Origin: Aquibacillus halophilus
GTDB lineage: Bacteria > Bacillota > Bacilli > Bacillales > Amphibacillaceae
Direction: 5' to 3'
Length of the DNA stretch: 64,000 nt
Assembly (NCBI RefSeq): GCF_009649745.1
Contig: NZ_WJNG01000003.1
Location: forward strand, 124,001-188,000
Part shown: one piece after another, positions 25,521 through 33,965 of the stretch
How positions within the stretch are numbered: position 1 is the stretch's first letter
Layout of the letters: each line of letters begins with the position of its first letter
Translations under genes and position numbers: made by a program
The notes under the pieces: generated by a model
Databases searched by the model: none
What the model saw: only the letters and a program-made list of their open reading frames with translations
What the model was told of the DNA's origin: nothing

Positions 25521-25985
25521 ATGCCAAAAGGACAAGGAAAAGTCATTGCACAAAATAAAAAAGCAACTCACGAATTTTTTATCGAAGAAACATATGAAGC
25601 AGGCCTTGTATTAAAAGGGACTGAGATCAAGTCCATCCGTGCAGGTCGAGTCAATTTAAAAGATAGCTTCGCCCGGATTGAGAGGGGAGAAGCAATCATT
25701 TACAATATGCACATTGCTACTTATGAACAAGGGAATCAATTTAATCACGAGCCAACACGTACAAGAAAGTTATTGCTTCATCGGAAAGAAATTGACAAGT
25801 TAATCGGTGAAACACAACAGGCCGGTTACGCATTAGTTCCACTTAAAATGTATATAAAAAATGGAGTGGCAAAAATTCTAATTGGCTTGGGTAAAGGGAA
25901 GAAGAAATACGATAAACGGGAAGACTTGAAGCAAAAACAAGCTAAACGTGACATTGACCGAGCAATTAAAGACAATATGAACTAG
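25521..25985 (+). CDS. smpB: SsrA-binding protein SmpB
   Basis: 154 aa. [20 protein letters not shown] start, [20 protein letters not shown] oligonucleotide-binding barrel, and the C-terminal basic tail [17 protein letters not shown] that enters the empty mRNA channel. Brings tmRNA to stalled ribosomes; encoded directly upstream of ssrA. AGGAGG start site. Confidence 0.98.
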   Translation: MPKGQGKVIAQNKKATHEFFIEETYEAGLVLKGTEIKSIRAGRVNLKDSFARIERGEAIIYNMHIATYEQGNQFNHEPTRTRKLLLHRKEIDKLIGETQQAGYALVPLKMYIKNGVAKILIGLGKGKKKYDKREDLKQKQAKRDIDRAIKDNMN

Positions 25986-26005
25986 TTATTACCAGTTAGG
26001 AAGGC

Positions 26006-26033
26006 TTGAAAAAATCATTAAATCTGTTATAAT
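26006..26033 (+). promoter_or_regulatory. Candidate promoter of ssrA
   Basis: TTGAAA, 16-base spacer, TATAAT, about 80 bases upstream of the mature tmRNA. A second possible -35 (TTGACA at about 26054) has no good -10 partner. Confidence 0.6.
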
Positions 26034-26114
26034 TAAAATTGTCGTAAAAGACATTGACAACTAAATAAATAAGAATGCTCAATATTCTTGTTTTCCGTTG
26101 TACCCTATTTATAT

Positions 26115-26476
26115 GGGGACGTTACGGATTCGACAGGGGTAGATTGAGCTCAGGTTGCGCGTCGAGGTTACGTCTCGTAAAACGTTACACGCCAATAATA
26201 ACTGGCAAAGAACAAAATTACTCTTTAGCAGCTGCGTAAGTAGCACTAAAGGATCCTTCCTATCATCGCCCGTGTGGTAGATGAAGGGTCTCAAATGAAG
26301 CGGGATACGCTATCGTCCACCGTCTGAGGATGGATAGAAGAGATTAATCAGACTAGCTCCTTGGAAGCCTGTTGATAGGCCGAGAAGCGAGCGAACTGCC
26401 AATATATCAACTACGCTCGTAGATGCCTGAGTGCCGATATCTCTGGACGTGGGTTCGATTCCCACCGTCTCCACCA
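26115..26476 (+). ncRNA. ssrA: Transfer-messenger RNA (tmRNA)
   Basis: 362 nt. The 5' end GGGGACGTTACGGATTCGAC and 3' end GGTTCGATTCCCACCGTCTC plus CCACCA form the alanine-tRNA-like part (acceptor GGGG/CTCC, T-arm GTTCGATTC). The tag frame starts at GGC 26204 and reads GKEQNYSLAAA before TAA 26237, preceded by the uncoded alanine. The LAA ending is typical of degradation tags, here with one extra Ala. Rescues stalled ribosomes with SmpB. The 3' end is the boundary between core and accessory DNA. Confidence 0.98.
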
Positions 26477-26497
26477 ATACATAATTGGTGGTTTTTT
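26471..26497 (+). terminator. Terminator of ssrA
   Basis: CCACCAAT pairs with ATTGGTGG and runs into six T residues. The left arm includes the encoded CCA end of the tmRNA. Confidence 0.85.
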
Positions 26498-26512
26498 AAT
26501 TTTATGTGACGT

Positions 26513-26555
26513 AAAGCATAAGATTTCCGTTTGGAAAGCTTATGCTTTATTTTAT
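26513..26555 (+). terminator. Second hairpin downstream of ssrA
   Basis: AAAGCATAAG pairs perfectly with CTTATGCTTT around a 16-base loop, followed by ATTTTAT. May be a back-up terminator or the original terminator displaced by insertion at the ssrA end. Confidence 0.55.
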
Positions 26556-26816
26556 CTTAGGAAAGTTTATGCTTGATTTCATGAAAAATTGTCATTTCAA
26601 TTAAAGATAAAGATATATAAACACAGTCTAATCTTTAAAAAGAATACCGTTTAAGAATAGTATATCATTTTCAGTTATAGGATCTGATAACACCCCAAAT
26701 TTTTCACCCTCAAATTTCCCCACCAGATAACATCAAATACTTCAAAAATTAGTAAAAAGTATACTAAGAAGTACTAGAAAACCAGAAAATAGTTTCTTAC
26801 CTATTCAATTTTTTCG

Positions 26817-27044
26817 TTATCCGCGAAAGACACATTTGCCTTAAGAAATTGCGTCTATTTTAGAGAGCAATTAAAAAGAAATGGCAAAGATGGCTTTTTT
26901 CAATGGCAGTATCTTAAGTTGTGGAATAGTTTCGAACATATTGAATCAGATTCACATAAAGAAGTTTCTAGCTATCTAACTTATAAATTTAAAACCTTCG
27001 TTAATCAGTTCAGATTGTGGGATAAACTATCTCAGAAGATTTGA
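26817..27044 (+). pseudogene. Unrecognised coding remnant
   Basis: An open frame without a usable start ends at TGA 27042. It reads as normal protein (REQLKRNGKDGFFQWQY, then KLWNSFEHIESDSHKEVS), with aromatic and charged residues spread as in a folded domain. No ribosome site. It looks like the C-terminal scrap of a gene lost when the island formed at the ssrA end. I do not recognise the family. Confidence 0.4.
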
Positions 27045-27116
27045 ATTTAATAGAATATTTTGGCAAATTATGGTATAATTATAACTGTTAAGTAACTTAT
27101 ATTGGGGGAATATGTA

Positions 27117-27563
27117 ATGGCAAGAAGAACTTTTTTTAGTTTTCATTATCAACGGGATGTTTGGAGGGCAAATGTTGTTCGTAATAGTGGAGTAGTAATA
27201 GGTTCATCTGCAGCAGGTTTTTATGATGCATCACTTTGGGAGGAAGCTAAAAAAAAGGGTGATGTAGAAATTAAAAAAATGATTGATGAAGGACTTAGGA
27301 ATACTTCAGTAACTGTTGTGTTAATAGGTGCAAAATCAGCGGGTCGAAAATACATTAATTATGAAATTGAACAGAGTATTAAAAGAGGTAATGGGATACT
27401 AGGTATCCATGTACATAATATTAAAAACAAAGATGGCGAAACCGACGAGAAAGGAGCAGTTCCTACAAAACTTATTAATGGTGGGTATAAAGTTTACAAT
27501 TGGCCATTTGATAGCGATAAATTTTCAAAGTGGGTTGATGATGCCTATAATGCTGCAAATTGA
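27117..27563 (+). CDS. thsB: Thoeris TIR-domain sensor protein ThsB
   Basis: 148 aa. It opens with ARRTFFSFHYQRD, the Thoeris TIR start, then AGFYDASLWEEAKKKGD, TSVTVVLIGAKSAGRKYI and YEIEQSIKRGNGILGIHV. The Glu in YEIEQSI sits where the TIR catalytic glutamate lies in the ThsB of Bacillus cereus. In type I Thoeris this TIR enzyme senses phage infection and makes a cyclic ADP-ribose isomer from NAD, which activates ThsA. Start ATG 27117 is chosen behind GGGGGA; an in-frame TTG lies at 27102. An extended -10 (TGGTATAAT, 27071-27079) precedes it. The end is shorter than the B. cereus protein I recall. thsA follows. Confidence 0.9.
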   Translation: MARRTFFSFHYQRDVWRANVVRNSGVVIGSSAAGFYDASLWEEAKKKGDVEIKKMIDEGLRNTSVTVVLIGAKSAGRKYINYEIEQSIKRGNGILGIHVHNIKNKDGETDEKGAVPTKLINGGYKVYNWPFDSDKFSKWVDDAYNAAN

Positions 27564-27576
27564 ATTATATAACTCT

Positions 27577-27612
27577 AAAGAGCGATGCCTATTTATAGAA
27601 GTATCGCTCTTT
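27577..27612 (+). terminator. Hairpin between thsB and thsA
   Basis: AAAGAGCGAT pairs perfectly with ATCGCTCTTT around a 16-base loop, then an AT-rich tail. It lies in the 80-base gap between the two Thoeris genes and may lower read-through into thsA. Confidence 0.65.
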
Positions 27613-27643
27613 AATTTGATTTAGTATAAAGGAGGTAGATCTA

Positions 27644-29086
27644 TTGTATAGCGCAAAGATAAAAGAATTTATTAGAACTTATGTAAAAGCATTAAATGAA
27701 GGTAATGCAGCAATCTTTGCTGGTGCCGGACTATCTAAACCTGCTGGTTACGTTAATTGGAAGGAACTAATGAGAGAGATTGCAGAAGATCTTAATCTAG
27801 ATATAGATATGGAGTCCGATTTAATAGGGTTAGCTCAGTATCATGTAAATGAGTATGAAGGGCGAAATAAAATTAATCAAATTCTTGTGGAAGAGTTTAC
27901 TAAAGATGTGAAAACTACAGGCAACCATAAGATACTATCAGATTTACCAATCAATACTTATTGGACAACAAACTATGATAAATTAATTGAAGCAAATTTA
28001 GAGGCTAACAATAAAAAAGTGGATACTAAAATAGTACCTGAAAATTTAAGTTATACAGTTCCTGATACCGATGCTATCTTATATAAAATGCATGGGGATA
28101 GTTCGTTATCTCATCAAGCTGTATTAACTAAAGATGATTATGAAGGATATGATTTAAATCGCAAATTATTTAGCACAGCACTTCAGGGAGATCTAGTATC
28201 TAAAACCTTTCTATTTATAGGGTTTAGTTTTGACGATCCAAATCTTTCTTATATATTAAGTCGTATTAGAATTTTGTTGGGTGAAAATTCTAGAAACCAT
28301 TACTGTTTTATGAAAAGAGTTGGAAGAGATGATTATGGATCCGACAATGAATTCCGTTATGCTGAAATTAAGCAAGAGTTAAAAATTAAAGATTTGAAAC
28401 GGTATAAGATTAGTGTTCTTCTTGTAGACAGTTATAATGAAATCACAGAAATACTAAAGCATATTCACAACATTGTAACTAGAAAGAATATATTTATATC
28501 AGGAAGTGCAACAGATTTTGGTGAATGGGGAGAAACCAAAACTTATGAATTTAGTACCAACTTAAGTAAAGAGGTTATAACAAATAAAAATAATATTATA
28601 TCAGGATTTGGTCTTGGGATCGGCAGTTGTATAATTGCAGGAGCTTTGGAAGAGCTTTATAAAAACAATGAAAAAAGAATAGAAAACAGACTAAAATCAA
28701 GACCTTTTCCTCAAGTTACAACTGGTGGAATACCGCTAAAAGAATTATGGACTAAATATCGTGAAGAGATGCTTTCAGGTGTAGGTGTTTCAATCTTTAT
28801 CTTTGGTAATAAAGAAGACAAAAAAACAGGTGAAATAATAGGTGCTAATGGTATGAAGGAAGAATTTGACATTTCAATAAGGAATGGTGCTATTCCTATT
28901 CCTGTAGGAGCTACTGGTTTTACGGCTCAGGAGTTATGGGAAATTGTTATGAGTAACTTTAATAATTATGTTGGTGTAGATGCACTTAAACCTCTGTACG
29001 AGAGCTTAGGCGATAAGACCAAAACTGAATCAGAATTGATAGAAATTGTAATTAACATAGTTAAAGAACTTACAAAGTACTACTAA
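27644..29086 (+). CDS. thsA: Thoeris SIR2-SLOG effector NADase ThsA
   Basis: 480 aa. The N-terminal SIR2-like NADase (about 1-285) shows AAIFAGAGLSKPAGYVNW, the WTTNYDKLI motif with catalytic Asn, YKMHGD with catalytic His, and TFLFIGFSFDDPNLSYIL. The C-terminal SLOG-like sensor (about 290-478) shows IFISGSATDFGEWG, IISGFGLGIGSCIIAGALEEL, GVSIFIFGNK and PIPVGATGFTAQELW. Layout, length and motifs match the ThsA of Bacillus cereus. The SLOG domain binds the TIR-made signal; the SIR2 domain then destroys NAD and aborts infection. TTG start eight bases after AAAGGAGG. Confidence 0.95.
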   Translation: MYSAKIKEFIRTYVKALNEGNAAIFAGAGLSKPAGYVNWKELMREIAEDLNLDIDMESDLIGLAQYHVNEYEGRNKINQILVEEFTKDVKTTGNHKILSDLPINTYWTTNYDKLIEANLEANNKKVDTKIVPENLSYTVPDTDAILYKMHGDSSLSHQAVLTKDDYEGYDLNRKLFSTALQGDLVSKTFLFIGFSFDDPNLSYILSRIRILLGENSRNHYCFMKRVGRDDYGSDNEFRYAEIKQELKIKDLKRYKISVLLVDSYNEITEILKHIHNIVTRKNIFISGSATDFGEWGETKTYEFSTNLSKEVITNKNNIISGFGLGIGSCIIAGALEELYKNNEKRIENRLKSRPFPQVTTGGIPLKELWTKYREEMLSGVGVSIFIFGNKEDKKTGEIIGANGMKEEFDISIRNGAIPIPVGATGFTAQELWEIVMSNFNNYVGVDALKPLYESLGDKTKTESELIEIVINIVKELTKYY

Positions 29087-29106
29087 AAAACATAACTCCA
29101 TTATCT

Positions 29107-29145
29107 CAATCTCGAGTCTTTCATTTAGAGGCGAGATTGTTTAAT
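29107..29145 (+). terminator. Terminator of thsA
   Basis: CAATCTCG pairs with CGAGATTG, followed by a T-rich tail, 20 bases after thsA. Confidence 0.75.
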
Positions 29146-29397
29146 ATTATTACAAATTAAAAATCCCAAAAATACAAGCTACGATTTCAAATATTTGTTA
29201 CTTGGCATTCTTTTAATCCTGGTATATTCATGATAAAATCCATATACACACAACCTCCATTCTACTTGTTTCTCGACAATTCAAGTATATAAGAATGTAA
29301 AGGTTGCGTGTATTTTTATTTTCAGAATTGTATCTGAACCCCAACAAATATTATCAGAACCACTAAAAAGCAATATAGGAACTGTGTTAATCATAAT

Positions 29398-29682
29398 ATG
29401 TTATTTGATATTTACAGTCATTTAGTAAAATTATATAACACACCAGATTATGACAGGTTATATATACAGGTAAGCGAGATTTTTGAAAATCTTTTTTCTG
29501 AACAGTCGAGGGACTATAACGGTCATTTATATAGGGATTTTTTAGATGTAGTAATGAGTAACAATATGATGAGTCGAATTCTATATAAACTTTTACAGAA
29601 GCCATTAGGCTTTAGACCGTATAACGAATTACTAGCTACTGCTTGGAATAATGTGAAAATCGAGCTGAAAGGTACAGATTAG
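29398..29682 (+). CDS. Small hypothetical protein
   Basis: 94 aa, soluble, with aromatic-rich helices (DIYSHLVKLYNTPDYDRLY). No clear ribosome site in front of the ATG and no family I recognise. Amino-acid make-up is protein-like, so it may be a real small gene or the 3' end of a decayed one. It stands alone between thsA and the first GGDEF gene. Confidence 0.4.
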   Translation: MLFDIYSHLVKLYNTPDYDRLYIQVSEIFENLFSEQSRDYNGHLYRDFLDVVMSNNMMSRILYKLLQKPLGFRPYNELLATAWNNVKIELKGTD

Positions 29683-30012
29683 TGAAGGATTAGAACAATA
29701 TAATCCAAGTCTGTGTTTAGTATTCAACAATCGGGCGCATTTATGGAATAAGACTAGCCCACACTTTTCCTTATCGGACCAGATTGTGGATTAACTCTTG
29801 TATTGCGTAGTAGACTCTTACTACGCAATAAGCTTTTCTATATCCGAGCTAATATTTTACTTACTACTCCGATTTTCTATGGTAAAGTATGACTTTATAT
29901 TGGTAGCTTACTAAGGTAAAAAGTAAAAGAAATAAGGGTTTTCCTTAAATCATAAGTTATTTTTGTTATAATTAATTTATATTAAAAATAATTATTAAAA
30001 GAGGTTTTTTTA
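29683..30012. other. Intergenic region with palindrome and promoter elements
   Basis: Holds a decayed copy of the dispersed repeat (about 29729-29775), a CGTAGTA...TACTACG hairpin at about 29807-29830 whose sequence recurs near 48555, and a TGTTATAAT extended -10 (29964-29972) placed correctly for the GAF-GGDEF gene that follows. No gene seen. Confidence 0.5.
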
Positions 30013-30918
30013 ATGACTTACAAAGCTGCAAAGGATTTATTAGAGTTAGTAAATTTATATATACAAGGAAAAACATTATTTTTATCTAAAACAACAGAGA
30101 ATGATATTTCAATTATAAAAACATTAGAGAACAATAATAGTGATGTTAACATTAAAGAAGGTGAAACTTTAGGAATAGAAGAATCATACTGACAGAAGAT
30201 ATTCTTTGGTGGTCGGGAACCACTTTTAATAAATGATACTCATAAACATGAATTTACGAAACATTTACCTATAACACACGAAGCTAATATACGGGCATAT
30301 TTGGGTGTTCCTATTTTTTATAACAATGGAAATATGTATGGAACATTATGTGCAATAGACAGTAAAATATCAAATTTTACAAAGAAAGACATAGAGATAT
30401 TACAAAAATTTTCTAACTTATTTACATATGTAATAGAACTAGAGAAGAAGGTTCATTATGATTCTTTAACAGAACTTTATAGTAGAAATTATTTATATGA
30501 TAATTTTAATTATATATCAGATAAAGGGACTTTAATGCTCCTTGATTTAGATGGATTTAAGGAAGTAAATGATGTCCATGGTCATCATGTAGGTGATAAA
30601 GTTCTAAAAGAAGTGGGGAAACGTATTAAGGAATTCTTAGATGCTGATAGTTTAGGTGTACGGTTAGGCGGAGATGAGTTTGTTATCCTTATTCCGAACT
30701 TACAAGATGATTTAGAAATAGAATACAAAGCTAATCGCATTTTGGGTGTATTATCTGACTGGAAAAACTTTGATATAAATATATCTGCTTCTATTGGCAT
30801 TATTAAATTTCCTTATTATGATGAGATTAGTTTGGAAAACCTGTTAAAAAAAGCTGATAATGCAATGTATCAAGCAAAAGTAAAAGGTGAAAATTGCTTT
30901 CATGCTTTTAGTGAATAG
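30013..30918 (+). CDS. GAF-GGDEF diguanylate cyclase with in-frame UGA at codon 60 (candidate selenoprotein, or broken gene)
   Basis: Read through the UGA at 30190 this is a 301-residue protein: a GAF sensor (about 1-140) with IEESY-UGA-QKIFFGGREPLLINDT, YLGVPIFYNNGNMYGTLC and AID, then a GGDEF domain (about 145-300) with DSLTELYSRNYL, DLDGFKEVNDVHGHHVGDKVL and an intact GGDEF (RLGGDEFVIL). It would make cyclic di-GMP. No RxxD inhibitory site is present. The UGA is the only defect; frame, start (ATG behind AAGAGG) and stop are otherwise intact. In family members I recall, the residue after ESY/ETY is Cys. A stem-loop starts 16 nt after the UGA. A second gene at 39020 has the same arrangement. 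Either UGA is decoded (Sec, Cys or Trp) or both genes died at one site. Confidence 0.75.
30208..30224 (+). promoter_or_regulatory. SECIS-like stem-loop downstream of in-frame UGA (copy 1)
   Basis: GGTGGT-CGGGA-ACCACT: six pairs (outer one G-U) and a five-base loop with G as second base. The stem starts 16 nt and the loop 22 nt after the UGA at 30190-30192. Bacterial SECIS elements, as I recall, need a stem-loop with a G in the first two loop positions some 16-37 nt after UGA; this meets that rule. Part of the sequence is also fixed by the protein motif G-R-E-P-L. Confidence 0.5.
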
Positions 30919-31040
30919 TATTTGTTGCAGGAGTAAATCTACTTATTGAATCATTATTAAAAATAATGAAAATCCCCATCGGTAAAGGGACATTTTTTAT
31001 TTTTTATAAATAAGCTAACTAACAATCAGTATCTTTTGAT

Positions 31041-31145
31041 ATACAGTACAACGATACTGCACATTCAAACGAAATCTATTTTTGCAGATTTGTGAAAAAA
31101 TGTACTTAAAGTAACGGGTGCGATTGCTGAACAAGTAGCACTCGT
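31041..31145. repeat. Dispersed intergenic repeat, hairpin part plus palindrome start
   Basis: Starts with ACAGTACAACGATACTG hairpin, then CATTCAAACGAAATCTATTT, TTTGTGAAA and TGTACTTAAAGTAACGGGTG. The same order recurs at 38586, 41707 and 49291. The right arm is a variant. Confidence 0.6.
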
Positions 31146-31232
31146 TTCTTTTGTTATAAAGCAGGTTTGTTCAAGAAGAACGATTTTTTTAGGAAATATT
31201 GTCCTATTTATATTAAGAAAGGATGTTTAAAA

Positions 31233-31710
31233 GTGGAAATACGCAATGTGAAAAGTTCTGACTGTAACGTAATCTCACCTTTAATTAACGAATGGTGGGG
31301 TGGAAGGCAAATGTCCGATATGTTGCCTAAGTTATTCTTTGTTCATTTTAATAATACAAGTTTTATTGCTGAAAAAGATGGAGAAATTGTTGGCTTTTTA
31401 ATTGGCTTTCTCTCTCAATCTGATACGGATGTTGCATACATACATACATTTTGTTGGAGTTAATCCTGAGTACCGTAAAAACCAAATTGGAAAGCAACTT
31501 TATAATGAATTTTTTAATGAGGTAATAAAGAATAATAGAAATGTCGTTCGTGCTGTAACTTCACCAGTAAATAAGGTCTCAATTGCTTATCATACCAAGA
31601 TGGGATTTAATATTGATAATGGTGACAAAGTAGTTAATGGGGTGTATGTTTTTTTCGATTACGATGGTCCAAATCAAGATAGGGTATTGTTTGTTAAGAG
31701 GATAGATTAA
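31233..31710 (+). pseudogene. GNAT-family acetyltransferase broken by a 4-base repeat slippage
   Basis: The first frame (GTG 31233 behind GAAAGGATG) reads VEIRNVKSSDCNVISPLI and continues to YIHTF before stopping at 31461. The next frame continues as [19 protein letters not shown], the acetyl-CoA loop of GNAT enzymes, to the stop at 31710. The break falls inside (CATA)3CAT at 31435-31449; removing one four-base unit restores a continuous ~157 aa acetyltransferase ([16 protein letters not shown]). So the gene is either freshly broken or switchable by slippage. Substrate unknown. Confidence 0.8.
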
Positions 31711-31727
31711 AACTTTATTCTTGTTGT

Positions 31728-31793
31728 GCTAACGAGTGCTTTCCTTGAATAAGGAATTGCATCCTTGTTCCACTAACGCAGTAGGTTACTGGC
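31728..31793. repeat. Dispersed palindromic repeat copy
   Basis: GCTAACGAGTGC ... AATAAGGAATTGCATCCTTGTTCCACTAACGCAGTAGGTTACTGGC. Same layout as copies at 45276, 48466, 49291, 50031 and 50668. Confidence 0.65.
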
Positions 31794-31854
31794 TATAAGG
31801 GACATAGTGAAATTTGCACTATTATAGTTGGGAGGCTTACCAATTGCATATAAA

Positions 31855-31882
31855 AATGAACAGGTCTAAGACCTGCCCCAAC
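31855..31882 (-). terminator. Likely terminator of the DUF3231 gene
   Basis: On the minus strand GCAGGTCTTAGACCTGTTC forms a CAGGTC/GACCTG hairpin and is followed by a short T run, 20 bases after the stop. Confidence 0.5.
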
Positions 31883-31902
31883 TGAAACTATACTATTTAA
31901 TT

Positions 31903-32916
31903 TCATATATTCTTTTTAGCTAACTCATCCCTGTCTGATGCCATTGGAGGTTGTTCTAACCATTTATTTTTTATCATGATATTTGCTCCATCCTCAGAAT
32001 ATAACTGAATTTCTAAAGATAGTCTATTATACATTACACCTATATCTACTCTGGGACTTTGAGCAATACTTGTACCATAAAAACCAATACTTAGAGAGAT
32101 CAAAGCAGAAGTATAAAACATCATGATTTTATCAGAAAATGTTTGAGTTGTGCTGTTTGTAATTTCTGTTGCCCATGAAGTAGGAATAGGGAGATTACTT
32201 TCTTCTAATTTCGTCCCAAATAATTTACTATGCTTTTTTGCAATTTCTATACCTCTTATAAAGAATTGTTTAACATCCTTTTCCTGTGCAACCTGACTAA
32301 AACCAGTAAGGGTAGATGACCCTAAAGCATTCCTTTGAAGATTTGCATATAAATTAGCGACCTCCGCTGCTAATAAGGGTCTTTTGTCTGTAAGTATATC
32401 CCATAAGAAACCTTGCTTTTTTACAAAGTCCACTTGTTCTATGTTTGGTAGATAAGGAGACCTTATGTACAGACCTTTTGACAATAATAAATCCTTCGAC
32501 ATCTTATATAATTCCGTTGTCTTTGAAAGACATTCCGTGTAGTAGTCTGTTATATCTGTTCTTACAGATGCTGATAAACTTGCGGCATACGTAGTAAGTC
32601 CCATCATAGCCATCTGATGAATATAATTTAATACATAGCTATCTGAATACAATCTAGGAGCAGTTAAATCAACATCTTCCTCTACCTTAAATCCATGAGG
32701 TACTTTGTTCTTTTCCTCAGTGAATATTGTGGTTAACTTTTGTATGTGAGCCTGTGATAGCTCTAAAGCATGAGCAATTACAGGTTTAATCTCAGCATCC
32801 TCAGCCTTTTCTAAAAAGTAAGTTAACATACAAATACTTGCACTATCATTCATGTATTGAGCCCATAGTTGAGCTATTTCTGTTGATGTAAGCCTAATTT
32901 GTTTTTCCTGTTCCAA
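31903..32916 (-). CDS. DUF3231 family protein (ferritin-like four-helix repeat)
   Basis: 337 aa, the usual length of the Bacillus DUF3231 family, built from two similar four-helix halves. Family segments are clear: LTSTEIAQLWAQYMNDS at the start of half one, LLAAEVANLYANLQRNALGSSTLTGFSQ in half two, KIMMFYTSALISLSIGFYG, and the end NKWLEQPPMASDRDEL. No signal peptide or membrane segment. Function is unknown; these proteins are common, often multicopy, in spore-formers. GTG or ATG choice: ATG at 32916 after GGGGTC. A decayed paralogue lies at 44388-45211. Confidence 0.88.
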   Translation of the reverse strand: MEQEKQIRLTSTEIAQLWAQYMNDSASICMLTYFLEKAEDAEIKPVIAHALELSQAHIQKLTTIFTEEKNKVPHGFKVEEDVDLTAPRLYSDSYVLNYIHQMAMMGLTTYAASLSASVRTDITDYYTECLSKTTELYKMSKDLLLSKGLYIRSPYLPNIEQVDFVKKQGFLWDILTDKRPLLAAEVANLYANLQRNALGSSTLTGFSQVAQEKDVKQFFIRGIEIAKKHSKLFGTKLEESNLPIPTSWATEITNSTTQTFSDKIMMFYTSALISLSIGFYGTSIAQSPRVDIGVMYNRLSLEIQLYSEDGANIMIKNKWLEQPPMASDRDELAKKNI

Positions 32917-33965
32917 TATATTTAGACCCCCTATAAAACATTATATTCTTTATATTGTCCAATAGTTACCTGTCATATGTAGGATAATATCTTATAAAAA
33001 ACTATATCCCATTAAATGATTCTTAAATGATTCTTTCAAGAAACTTAAATTGATTTAATAATGTTATCACAGAATAAAGAACGAATTTTTAGTGAATGTG
33101 AAGGATTACACCTCTTGTTCCACTCAAAGAAAGGTTCCTTTCGTTTCTCCAAGTCAAACTACCCAGTTAATAGTTGTATTTCTTATTTGACCAGCTCCAA
33201 AACCACTTCAGAAGTTAAATAGATTGAAACCTAATTACTCTTCCTAATCAGTAAAGATAGTGTTGGAACCAATTCGTAACTGATCCATTTCTAACGTTTT
33301 ATTGGTTTACATAAACTTAGGTTGGCTGAAAAAAATAGGCAACTTGCCCAACTTCAGGTAAAGAAAGTATGACTAGCTTTTCTTTCTAAGGAAATTAAAG
33401 TCAAAATATGCAAAATTAGGGAAACATGTGTTTTAGGTGAAATAGTAGCAGAGATGTCATGAAATTTAACCAAAGGGTTTTATACAACTTATGTTAAATG
33501 ACGGACTTTTTAATAGATTAAGTTGGCGTAGGAAAAAAATTGTAATGTGAAATCGATAATCCCATCTTCATGAGTCAACCATCTAGAATAACCATTTTAT
33601 GTATGTAGTATTCTTCTATCTATTAAACAAAACCTAAGGTGACTTTGCAAATTCTTTGATTTTTTTAAAAAAACGAATTCACAAGGTGTAAATATTGTCT
33701 TGCTTCATATTTCTTAAACTAATTCAAATTTTTTGATGTAATTTTTGCGTTCGCAAATAATTTTATTTTTCTGTATCATACTATGATTTAATTAGATTTA
33801 AATGAATTTAATTTATTCAGCATACTATTTATCCTTATATAATATGTGAAGAATAATACTTGAAGTTATAAATCATTTTTCACCATAGGATAGTTGTTTG
33901 TTTTCTTAGTTTTTTTATTATCCCCTTTGTCAACATCAATACTATTTGTTTAGGAGTATCCTTAT
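32917..33965. other. Long intergenic region upstream of the germinant receptor operon
   Basis: About 1.05 kb, very AT-rich, with no gene-like frame on either strand. A perfect CATACTA (33821-33827), the sigma-G -10 consensus, lies 140 bases before gerA; I see no matching -35. A partial hairpin at about 33320-33356 has no T run. Otherwise nothing identifiable. Confidence 0.5.

Noticed and set aside
30190-30192. UGA read as simple sequencing error or ordinary decay
   Set aside because: Not excluded, but the same UGA at the same column in a second diverged gene, with no other defects in either, makes this the less likely reading. It is stated as the main alternative.
33821-33827. Sigma-G promoter of the germinant receptor operon
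   Set aside because: CATACTA matches the -10 perfectly, but no TGAATA-like -35 stands 17-18 bases upstream in this AT-rich stretch. Mentioned only as a possibility.
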